Shown here: piece by piece, positions 1-6,246 of the stretch
Layout: every line of letters begins with the position of its first letter
Position numbering within the stretch: the stretch's first letter is position 1
Source: an uncultured Cytophagaceae bacterium
GTDB taxonomy: Bacteria; Bacteroidota; Bacteroidia; Cytophagales; Spirosomataceae
NCBI GenBank assembly: GCA_903837305.1
Contig: CAILUB010000160.1
Coordinates: 1-7,842, forward strand
DNA: 7,842 nucleotides
Reading direction: 5' to 3'
The notes under the pieces: generated by a model
The model's input: only the letters and a program-made list of their open reading frames with translations
Told to the model about the DNA's origin: nothing
Databases searched by the model: none
Translations under genes and position numbers: made by a program

Positions 1-3
1 ACT

Positions 4-20
4 GCCGTTGAGAAAACGGC
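4..20. repeat. Short perfect inverted repeat (6-bp stem, 5-nt loop)
   Basis: GCCGTT at 4-9 is the exact reverse complement of AACGGC at 15-20, with a GAGAA loop. On the plus strand an A-run follows rather than a T-run, and on the minus strand the downstream side is cut off by the window edge, so it cannot be called a terminator here. It may belong to a gene or RNA outside the window. Confidence 0.4.
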
Positions 21-66
21 TAAAAAAGGGTAGGATAGTATAAAGAAAATCTCAAAAACAACATGT

Positions 67-92
67 CCCACCGTGATGGGCCTCTTTCTTTT
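67..92. terminator. Candidate (bidirectional) terminator hairpin after the LysM gene
   Basis: CCCA at 67-70 pairs with TGGG at 77-80 around a six-base loop, and one extra wobble pair is possible inside when read on the minus strand. Read on the plus strand the stem is followed by a T-rich tail (83-92), which would end a gene lying left of the window. Read on the minus strand the stem lies 20 nt past the stop of the LysM gene and is followed, a few bases later, by five Ts (complement of 54-58). The stem is short, so this is a weak call. Apart from this and the repeat at 4-20, nothing is seen in 1-99. Confidence 0.35.
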
Positions 93-99
93 CGTCATT

Positions 100-960
100 C
101 TATTGTAGTAAATAAGATATTTCTGCCCTTACTCGCTTGTCCACTGCATTTAGTTTTTCAAATGCCTTAGGAGAAAGCTTAATGATAACTTTATTGTCGC
201 CATTCGGAAGGCGTCCGATAACTTTCACCCAAATACTCTGATTGTTCGTTAAGTTTTTAACTAAGACTAAGGTTCCAATAGGGGCTGAGCGGTGTAGTGC
301 AAGAAATTTACCCGAATTATCAGGTACATCAATTAATTCAGCAATGCCTGTTTCAATTTTCTTTTTGATGTCCTCAGGTCCTTTCTCTTTAGCAGCGGTT
401 GAAGCCTCAATGGGCGTTGCGGCAGGAACTGTGGCAGGTTTTGCAGGCAATAGACTTGATTTGTCCACTGCCATACTAGAAGTAGAATGAGTAGGATCAG
501 ATACAATTAATCGTTGTCCTTCTTGTAAACGATCCGAAGTTAAATTATTCCATTTTCTCAATTCTGCCATGGTTACCTTATGCATATTCGCTACTGAAAG
601 TAATCCTTGTTTAGGAGTTACGATATGAATTTCTGCCTCTTTAGCCGGCGATTCTGCCACTTTTTCTTCAATTACCTTAGGAGCTGGATTACTTTCCTCT
701 AAATAATGTAATGGAATGTAGACGATTTCACCTGTTTTTACCGGAATTTGTATGTCTGAATTGGCAGATTTGAATTCGCTTAAAGATAAATTATAGCGCT
801 TTAGGATAGAGAAAAGTGATTGCTTGGGACCTACTTTAAACAATAAAAATGTTTTGTTATTCTCCTTTTTTAATCCCAAAGAATCAAGCGTACTTGCCTC
901 TAAATTTAGCTGCCATGCGAATAAAAAGGCGATTAGTAGGGTTATTCTATAATTTTTCAT
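100..960 (-). CDS. Secreted protein with two LysM repeats and a degenerate RlpA-like barrel
   Basis: This 286-residue protein probably binds peptidoglycan in the periplasm or at the outer envelope. Residues 1-22 form a signal peptide: KNYR, then a hydrophobic stretch LLIAFLFAW, with probable cleavage near LEA/S. Residues about 39-84 and 110-153 each read as a LysM repeat (KVGPKQSLFSILKRYNLS...; TPKQGLLSVANMHKVTMAEL... ending EGQRLIV). A low-complexity Pro/Ala/Ser linker (about 155-195) leads to a C-terminal domain (about 203-284) resembling the RlpA double-psi beta-barrel: TGIAE, ALHRSAPIGT, VKNLTNNQSI, KLSPKAFEKL. The His of the RlpA 'AAH' motif is kept (H223), but the 'NDRGP' segment reads VIGRLP (G249-R250), so the Asp implicated in lytic transglycosylase activity of some RlpA proteins is missing. 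Catalysis is therefore unlikely, and binding or scaffolding more likely. Its ATG overlaps the upstream gene by 14 bp, so the two are probably co-translated. Domain calls are from reading, not a profile search. Confidence 0.85.
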   Translation of the reverse strand: MKNYRITLLIAFLFAWQLNLEASTLDSLGLKKENNKTFLLFKVGPKQSLFSILKRYNLSLSEFKSANSDIQIPVKTGEIVYIPLHYLEESNPAPKVIEEKVAESPAKEAEIHIVTPKQGLLSVANMHKVTMAELRKWNNLTSDRLQEGQRLIVSDPTHSTSSMAVDKSSLLPAKPATVPAATPIEASTAAKEKGPEDIKKKIETGIAELIDVPDNSGKFLALHRSAPIGTLVLVKNLTNNQSIWVKVIGRLPNGDNKVIIKLSPKAFEKLNAVDKRVRAEISYLLQ

Positions 961-1606
961 AAATCTTCAATTTCAGTTTATCCTTCACGAAAATTAATTG
1001 TTCATTTAGTAGTGTAAAGGTTTGGTAACCGATGGTATCTCCTTCAGCGATCTGTTCTAACAGTATCGTCTCAAAAGCTAAATTACATACCCGAAGGTAG
1101 TTTTTCCACCCATTATCGTAAAGATAATAAGAAAACAATAGCTTATCATTTCCTTCAAAATAATCTATGCCTTTTGCAATCGTTTCGTTGAATTGCTTTT
1201 GGAAGAAGGCTTGAAAGTCTTTGAAATATTCTTGGCTTTCATCATAATGCTGTGGGACTTGAAATTCAAAGGTATTTTCCGCACTAATTGGACGCGGTTT
1301 TTCCTCTTTAATCAACTTGAATGGCTCTAACGAATAGGTTTGAATAGACTCAATACCTGGGTTTTTTGCTTTCTGTAATTTGATAAAAATGGCTTCGTTC
1401 TCTGAACCTTGAAGAAAGTTTAATTGAGCATAATCGGAGGGAGCTTTGCTAATTAACTGCACCGATTTAGTCCCTAGTTGATGCGAATGCCAAAAAGCGT
1501 CCCCATTCCCCCTTGTTTCAATCCATAAACGAGGTTCTTCAACAGATCCCCAGTAGCGGATACTCCAGATAGGTTCAGCAAAGGAATGTTCAAAAAATGT
1601 GGACAA
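947..1606 (-). CDS. Conserved-looking hypothetical protein (possible DUF4905-like), TTG start
   Basis: I do not confidently recognise this 219-residue protein. It has no signal peptide, no membrane segment and no obvious catalytic motif. It is rich in Phe, Tyr and Trp and alternates hydrophobic and charged residues in a way that suggests beta structure, e.g. IWSIRYW near 13-19, RLWIETRG at 26-33 and LIFVKDKLKLKIYEKL at the end. Length, the N-terminal IWSIR...WIETR pattern and the beta-rich C-terminus recall the Bacteroidota family DUF4905, but this is a memory-based guess. The reading frame has no ATG at all: translation back to the in-frame TAG at 1649-1651 shows only one plausible start, TTG at 1606-1604. 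It is the first gene of a minus-strand pair, and its 3' end overlaps the start of the LysM/RlpA-like gene by 14 bp, so an envelope-related role is possible by association only. It is divergent from kdsB. Confidence 0.7.
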   Translation of the reverse strand: MSTFFEHSFAEPIWSIRYWGSVEEPRLWIETRGNGDAFWHSHQLGTKSVQLISKAPSDYAQLNFLQGSENEAIFIKLQKAKNPGIESIQTYSLEPFKLIKEEKPRPISAENTFEFQVPQHYDESQEYFKDFQAFFQKQFNETIAKGIDYFEGNDKLLFSYYLYDNGWKNYLRVCNLAFETILLEQIAEGDTIGYQTFTLLNEQLIFVKDKLKLKIYEKL

Positions 1607-1670
1607 AGGATCGAATGTTTGGAAATTATGTGCAAATTTGGCAAAAATCTATCGAAAAAACGTATTTATT
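1607..1670. promoter_or_regulatory. Divergent intergenic spacer between the minus-strand pair and kdsB
   Basis: These 64 bp must hold the promoters for both directions unless a promoter lies inside a coding region. They contain the perfect 8-bp palindrome CAAATTTG at 1633-1640, which on either strand matches the Bacteroidota -7 consensus TAnnTTTG at seven of eight positions. I found no TTTG-type -33 box at the expected distance on either strand; the plus-strand TTTG at 1618-1621 is too close. The regulatory role is therefore positional inference. No Shine-Dalgarno sequence is seen before either start. Confidence 0.35.
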
Positions 1671-2423
1671 ATGCTCTATGGCAAAAAGGTAGTCGCGATT
1701 ATTCCGGCTCGTTTCGCATCGACTCGATTCCCTGGTAAACCCCTCGTAGATCTAGGTGGAAAATCGATGATTCAACGGACTTACGAACGGGTAAAGGCGG
1801 TAGAAGGCTTTGATCGTATTGTCATTGCGACGGATGATCAGCGTATTTTTGATGCTAGCCTAGCTTTTGGCGCAGAGGTGATGATGACGGCAGAGTCGCA
1901 TTTAACCGGTACTGATCGATGTGCGGAAGTATTGAGTCGATTAGGTGAGACGGTAGATTATGTGGTGAATATTCAAGGGGATGAGCCATTTATTGAGCCG
2001 GAACAATTGAAAGAAGTGGCTGCAGGTTTTTCTTCAGGCGCGCCTATTTTGACCTTGATTAAAAAAATCACAGATCAAGAAACCCTTTTTAATATCAATA
2101 CGCCTAAAGTGATTTGTGACTCGGAAGGTCATGCGCTTTATTTTTCTCGCCAAACGATTCCTTATTTACGTGGGGTAGAGCCTTCTGATTGGTTGAACAA
2201 ACACACCTTTTATAAGCATATTGGTTTGTATGCTTATCGGGCTGATATTTTACCAGGATTAAGCGCACTCAAGCCTACTTCTTTAGAGTTAGCTGAATCC
2301 TTAGAGCAGTTGCGTTGGGTGCAGAACGGCATTCGAATTAGGGCTATCGAAACCCAATTTGAAACGGTAGGAATTGATTCGCCGGCTGATCTAGAAAAAA
2401 TTCAAAAAATGGGCCTTATTTAG
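1671..2423 (+). CDS. kdsB: CMP-KDO synthetase (3-deoxy-manno-octulosonate cytidylyltransferase)
   Basis: KdsB couples CTP and KDO to give CMP-KDO plus pyrophosphate in the cytoplasm, activating KDO for the lipopolysaccharide inner core. The 250-residue product, close to the E. coli enzyme's 248, shows the family signature from the N-terminus: IPARFASTRFPGKPL (11-25, nucleotide binding), TGTDRCAE (79-86), NIQGDEPF (100-107, with D104 as a metal-binding Asp), SRQTIPY (159-165), HIGLYAYR (183-190), ESLEQLR (209-215) and VGIDSPADLE (233-242, with a second likely metal-binding Asp, D236). I chose ATG 1671 because the family begins a few residues before the IPAR motif. The frame stays open upstream to a GTG at 1599, but those 24 residues resemble nothing in the family and would overlap the divergent gene. 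It stands alone, divergent from the gene at 947-1606 and 64 bp before metH, which has its own promoter-like box. The product shows no truncation or missing motif. Confidence 0.96.
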   Translation: MLYGKKVVAIIPARFASTRFPGKPLVDLGGKSMIQRTYERVKAVEGFDRIVIATDDQRIFDASLAFGAEVMMTAESHLTGTDRCAEVLSRLGETVDYVVNIQGDEPFIEPEQLKEVAAGFSSGAPILTLIKKITDQETLFNINTPKVICDSEGHALYFSRQTIPYLRGVEPSDWLNKHTFYKHIGLYAYRADILPGLSALKPTSLELAESLEQLRWVQNGIRIRAIETQFETVGIDSPADLEKIQKMGLI

Positions 2424-2435
2424 GCTTTAAAGCGG

Positions 2436-2443
2436 TATATTTG
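2436..2443 (+). promoter_or_regulatory. Bacteroidota-type -7 promoter box for the met operon
   Basis: TATATTTG is a perfect match to the Bacteroidota sigma-ABfr -7 consensus TAnnTTTG, and it sits in the short kdsB-metH spacer on the correct strand. Transcription would start a few bases downstream, near 2448-2450, giving a leader of roughly 40 nt. No clear TTTG -33 box lies about 19-21 bp upstream, where the sequence is the 3' end of kdsB. That is tolerable for this promoter class but lowers confidence. The start site is inferred. Confidence 0.5.
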
Positions 2444-2444
2444 C

Positions 2445-2478
2445 TGGATCTTTGGCATAAACATCTGTCAAGGATCTG
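2445..2478 (+). promoter_or_regulatory. 13-bp stem-loop in the metH leader
   Basis: Bases 2445-2457 (TGGATCTTTGGCA) pair with 2466-2478 (TGTCAAGGATCTG) over 13 consecutive positions, nine Watson-Crick and four G-U, around the 8-nt loop TAAACATC. The stem begins one base after the TATATTTG box and ends nine bases before the metH ATG, so it spans the inferred transcription start and fills most of the leader. Possible roles are a regulatory leader hairpin over the ribosome-binding region, an operator for a repressor, or a terminator-like end for kdsB. The last is least likely because no T-run follows (ATTATACTT). It does not resemble the SAM-II or cobalamin riboswitch motifs I remember, and the space is too short for a cobalamin riboswitch. 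Confidence 0.55.
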
Positions 2479-2487
2479 ATTATACTT

Positions 2488-5400
2488 ATGCAAAGACCAC
2501 ACATCAAAGACGTATTGCGCGAAAAGATTTTAATTCTTGACGGCGCGATGGGTTCTTTAATACAACAATACAATTTGACGGATGCGGATTACCGCGGCGA
2601 GCGTTTCAAAAATTTCCCTCACGAAGTGAAAGGAAATAATGATTTGTTGTCCATCACGCGTCCAGATGTGATCAAGGAAATTCACGCGAAATACTTCACA
2701 GCTGGTGCAGACATCGCGGAAACGAACACCTTCTCAGGAACTTCCATCGCGATGGCAGATTACCACATGGAAGATCTGGTCTATGAATTAAACTTCGAGT
2801 CAGCTAAAATTGCCCGCGAAGTTGCGGATGAATTTACGGCCAAAGATCCCTCAAAGCCACGTTATGTCGCTGGTTCCATCGGACCAACGAATCGAACTCT
2901 TTCGCTTTCCCCAGATGTGAATGATCCGGGTTATAGAGCAGTTACTTTTGATGAATTAGTTGAGGCTTATACGGAACAAATACGTGGTTTAGCGGATGGT
3001 GGGGCTGATTTGCTCCTAGTTGAAACCATTTTCGATACTTTGAATGCGAAGGCAGCCTTGTTTGCCATCGATCAATATTTTAAGCAAAATCCATCTAAGC
3101 CTTATTTGCCGGTGATGGTTTCTGGAACGATCACAGATGCGTCAGGGCGTACCTTATCCGGCCAAACAACGGAAGCCTTCTTGACTTCGGTTTCTCACAT
3201 GCCTTTGCTTTCTGTGGGCTTGAATTGCGCTTTAGGTGCGGATTTAATGCGTCCCTACGTGAAGACTTTGAACGATAAATCCCCTTTCTTAGTTTCTGCT
3301 CACCCGAATGCGGGCTTGCCGAACGAAATGGGTGAATACGATCAATCTCCTGCAGAAATGGCGGTTATCATCGATGATTTCTTAGCAAATGGCTTCTTGA
3401 ACATCATTGGAGGCTGTTGCGGAACTACGCCAGCGCACATTCAAGCGATTGCGGAAGTAGCTTCGAAGCACAAGCCACACGTGATTCCGGAAGAAAATGT
3501 GAATCAGAAATTGTCTGGTTTAGAGCCTTTAGAGATTACGGAATTAACGAATTTCGTGAATGTAGGGGAGCGTTGTAATGTGACGGGTTCGAAGAAATTC
3601 GCGCGTTTAATTCGTGAGGAGAAATTCGAGGAAGCCATTGCGGTGGCCCGCGAACAGGTAGATGGTGGTGCACAGATTTTGGACATCAACATGGATGAGG
3701 GGATGATTGATGGTGTGAAAATGATGCCTCAATTCCTGAATTTATTGATGGCAGAGCCTGATATCGCTCGTTTACCGATTATGATTGACTCCTCGAAATG
3801 GGAGGTAATCGAAGCCGGTTTGAAATGCGTGCAAGGTAAATCGGTGGTTAACTCGATCTCGTTGAAAGAAGGGGAAGAGAAATTCATCGAATCAGCGAAC
3901 AAAGTTAAAATGTACGGAGCTTCGGTAGTGGTGATGGCTTTCGATGAAACGGGCCAAGCAGATTCATATGAGCGTCGTATCGAGATTTGTCAACGTGCCT
4001 ACGATATTTTAGTTGATAAAGTTGGTTTCCCAGCTCAGGATATCATTTTTGACCCGAATATTTTAACGGTTGCGACCGGAATCGAGGAGCATAATAATTA
4101 TGCGGTTGATTTCATTAAGGCAACCAAATGGATTAAAGAAAACTTGCCACACGCGAAAGTTTCGGGTGGGGTTTCGAATATTTCCTTCTCCTTCCGCGGA
4201 AACGAATTAGTGCGGGAGGCGATGCATACCGTGTTCTTGTACCACGCGATTAAGGCGGGTATGGATATGGGTATCGTTAATGCCAGTCAATTAGGCGTTT
4301 ATGATGACATTGATGCGACATTACGCGATTTGTGCGAGGATGTTTTATTGAATCGCAATTCGGAATCGACGGAGAAATTAGTGGCTTATGCCGAAACGGT
4401 TAAATCAGCCGGAAAAGAATTAGTAGTAGATGATGCCTGGAGAAAAGAGCCGGTAAACAAGCGTTTAGAACACGCCTTGATTAAAGGTTTGACAGAATTC
4501 ATCGATGAAGATGTGGAAGAAGCGCGTCAATTAGTGGAGCGTCCGATTCAGGTGATTGAAGGCCCGTTGATGGATGGAATGAATGTGGTGGGGGACTTGT
4601 TTGGCGAGGGGAAAATGTTCTTGCCTCAGGTCGTGAAGTCGGCACGTGTGATGAAGAAGGCGGTAGCCTATTTATTGCCTTATATTGAAGCAGAGAAGCA
4701 AGGAGGGGAGAGTTCTTCGGCTGGAAAGATCTTGATGGCCACGGTGAAAGGTGACGTGCACGATATTGGAAAGAATATTGTGGGCGTGGTTTTGGCTTGT
4801 AATAATTACGAGGTGATTGACATCGGCGTGATGGTGCCTTGCGATAAGATCCTAGCTGCGGCGAAGGAGCATAACGTAGATATCATCGGTTTATCCGGTT
4901 TGATTACGCCGTCTCTTGATGAGATGGTTTATGTGGCCAAAGAAATGGAGCGTCTTGGTTTCAAAGTGCCTTTGTTGATCGGAGGTGCCACCACATCTCG
5001 TATTCACACCGCGGTGAAAATTGATCCTCACTATTCAGGACCCGTGATTCACGTATTAGATGCCTCCCGTTCTGTACCGGTGGCAGGTCGTTTATTGCAA
5101 AGTGAATTGACTTCTCAAGAAATCTTCAACGAGATTAAAACGGAATACGCTGAATTGAGAACGGCTCATGCTGCCCGTCAGCAAGAGAAAAATTACTTAT
5201 CGATCGATCAAGCTCGTGCAAAATCGAGCGGCATTGATTGGACTGGATTTAAATCGAAACAACCGTCCTTCTTAGGCGTGAAGTATTTTGAAGATTATTC
5301 CTTAGAGGAAATAGCGAAATACATCGACTGGACGCCGTTCTTCTCAACTTGGCAATTGTCCGGAAAATACCCGCGTATTTTCGATAACGAAGTGGTAGGC

Positions 5401-6246
5401 AAAGAGGCGAAGAAATTATTCGATGATGCCCAGGCTTTGTTGAAAGAGATTATAGCTAATAAATCGCTTCAGGCGAAGGCGGCTTTAGGATTCTTCCCAG
5501 CAAACTCGCTAGGAGATGACATAATTTTACACGATTACGTGGAGAAGGCGCTTGAGGTCGCTTGCGAGAAACATGGTTCGCACAAACAGGTTTCTTATGA
5601 GATTCAACTCAAAGACGAATCTTCTGACAAGAGCCAGTGGTTGCACCATTTACGTCAGCAAGGCCAAAAAGCGAGCACGCTTCCTAACCGTTGTTTAAGT
5701 GACTTTATTGCCCCTTTAAACTCGGGTGAGACGGATTATATCGGTGCCTTTGCGGTGACGACGGGTCTGGGAATCGAAGCCCTTTTAGATAAATACGAAA
5801 AAGAGCACGATGACTATAACTCGATTATGGTCAAGGCTTTAGCAGATCGTTTAGCGGAAGCATTCGCTGAATTATTGCACGAACGTGTGCGTAAAGAATA
5901 TTGGGGCTATGCGGCTGAAGAGACTTTAAGCAACGAAGACTTGATTTCGGAGAAATACGACGGAATTCGTCCGGCTCCGGGTTATCCGGCTTGTCCAGAT
6001 CATACGGAGAAGAAGCGTTTGTTTGAATTATTGGATGCGGAAAAGCAGATTGGGATTCAATTAACGGAAAGTTATGCGATGTATCCGGCCTCTGCGGTGT
6101 CTGGATTCTATTTCTCTCATCCGGAGAGTACGTATTTTGGTTTAGGTAAGATTGCCAAAGACCAAGTAACAGATTACGCGAAACGTAAAGGCATGTCCCT
6201 AGACGACGTAGAAAGATGGTTAAGCCCCGTATTGAATTATGACTAA
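2488..6246 (+). CDS. metH: Cobalamin-dependent methionine synthase
   Basis: MetH transfers the methyl group of 5-methyl-THF through cob(I)alamin to homocysteine, giving methionine and THF in the cytoplasm. All modules are present in the 1252 residues. The homocysteine domain (about 1-335) carries the zinc ligands C247 (GLNCALG) and C310/C311 (GGCCGT), at the same numbers as in E. coli. The pterin domain (about 350-620) includes NVGERCNVTGSKKF from residue 358. The cap (about 650-745) contains GPLMDGMNVVGDLFGEGKMF. The B12 Rossmann domain (about 745-880) has DVHDIG with the lower-ligand H758 and D756, then SGLITPS with S809, completing the ligand triad. The AdoMet reactivation domain (about 900-1252) has RPAPGYPACPDHTEK from R1161 and AMYPASAVSGFYFSHPES around Y1199. 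The roughly 25 residues beyond the 1227 of E. coli fall in one place, between GDDI (1009-1012) and HLRQQ (1054-1058). The frame is unbroken. The first ATG fits the family N-terminus (REKILILDGAMGSLIQ), with no Shine-Dalgarno. The stop overlaps metF by 8 nt. Confidence 0.98.
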   Translation: MQRPHIKDVLREKILILDGAMGSLIQQYNLTDADYRGERFKNFPHEVKGNNDLLSITRPDVIKEIHAKYFTAGADIAETNTFSGTSIAMADYHMEDLVYELNFESAKIAREVADEFTAKDPSKPRYVAGSIGPTNRTLSLSPDVNDPGYRAVTFDELVEAYTEQIRGLADGGADLLLVETIFDTLNAKAALFAIDQYFKQNPSKPYLPVMVSGTITDASGRTLSGQTTEAFLTSVSHMPLLSVGLNCALGADLMRPYVKTLNDKSPFLVSAHPNAGLPNEMGEYDQSPAEMAVIIDDFLANGFLNIIGGCCGTTPAHIQAIAEVASKHKPHVIPEENVNQKLSGLEPLEITELTNFVNVGERCNVTGSKKFARLIREEKFEEAIAVAREQVDGGAQILDINMDEGMIDGVKMMPQFLNLLMAEPDIARLPIMIDSSKWEVIEAGLKCVQGKSVVNSISLKEGEEKFIESANKVKMYGASVVVMAFDETGQADSYERRIEICQRAYDILVDKVGFPAQDIIFDPNILTVATGIEEHNNYAVDFIKATKWIKENLPHAKVSGGVSNISFSFRGNELVREAMHTVFLYHAIKAGMDMGIVNASQLGVYDDIDATLRDLCEDVLLNRNSESTEKLVAYAETVKSAGKELVVDDAWRKEPVNKRLEHALIKGLTEFIDEDVEEARQLVERPIQVIEGPLMDGMNVVGDLFGEGKMFLPQVVKSARVMKKAVAYLLPYIEAEKQGGESSSAGKILMATVKGDVHDIGKNIVGVVLACNNYEVIDIGVMVPCDKILAAAKEHNVDIIGLSGLITPSLDEMVYVAKEMERLGFKVPLLIGGATTSRIHTAVKIDPHYSGPVIHVLDASRSVPVAGRLLQSELTSQEIFNEIKTEYAELRTAHAARQQEKNYLSIDQARAKSSGIDWTGFKSKQPSFLGVKYFEDYSLEEIAKYIDWTPFFSTWQLSGKYPRIFDNEVVGKEAKKLFDDAQALLKEIIANKSLQAKAALGFFPANSLGDDIILHDYVEKALEVACEKHGSHKQVSYEIQLKDESSDKSQWLHHLRQQGQKASTLPNRCLSDFIAPLNSGETDYIGAFAVTTGLGIEALLDKYEKEHDDYNSIMVKALADRLAEAFAELLHERVRKEYWGYAAEETLSNEDLISEKYDGIRPAPGYPACPDHTEKKRLFELLDAEKQIGIQLTESYAMYPASAVSGFYFSHPESTYFGLGKIAKDQVTDYAKRKGMSLDDVERWLSPVLNYD

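Noticed and set aside
242..490. 82-residue open frame on the plus strand
   Set aside because: It is antisense to the LysM/RlpA-like gene, and its apparent low-complexity content mirrors the Pro/Ala linker on the other strand.
1599..1670. A 24-residue N-terminal extension of KdsB from GTG at 1599
   Set aside because: The KdsB family begins a few residues before the IPAR motif. The extension has no family resemblance, starts with GTG, and would overlap the divergent gene's start. ATG 1671 gives the normal length.
2424..2487. Cobalamin or SAM riboswitch upstream of metH
   Set aside because: The spacer is only 64 bp, too short for a cobalamin riboswitch, and I could not match the conserved SAM-II core as I remember it. 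Only a simple hairpin is visible. An Rfam scan would settle it.
3504..3692. 62-residue open frame on the minus strand
   Set aside because: It is antisense to the conserved pterin-binding domain of metH and has no recognisable features.
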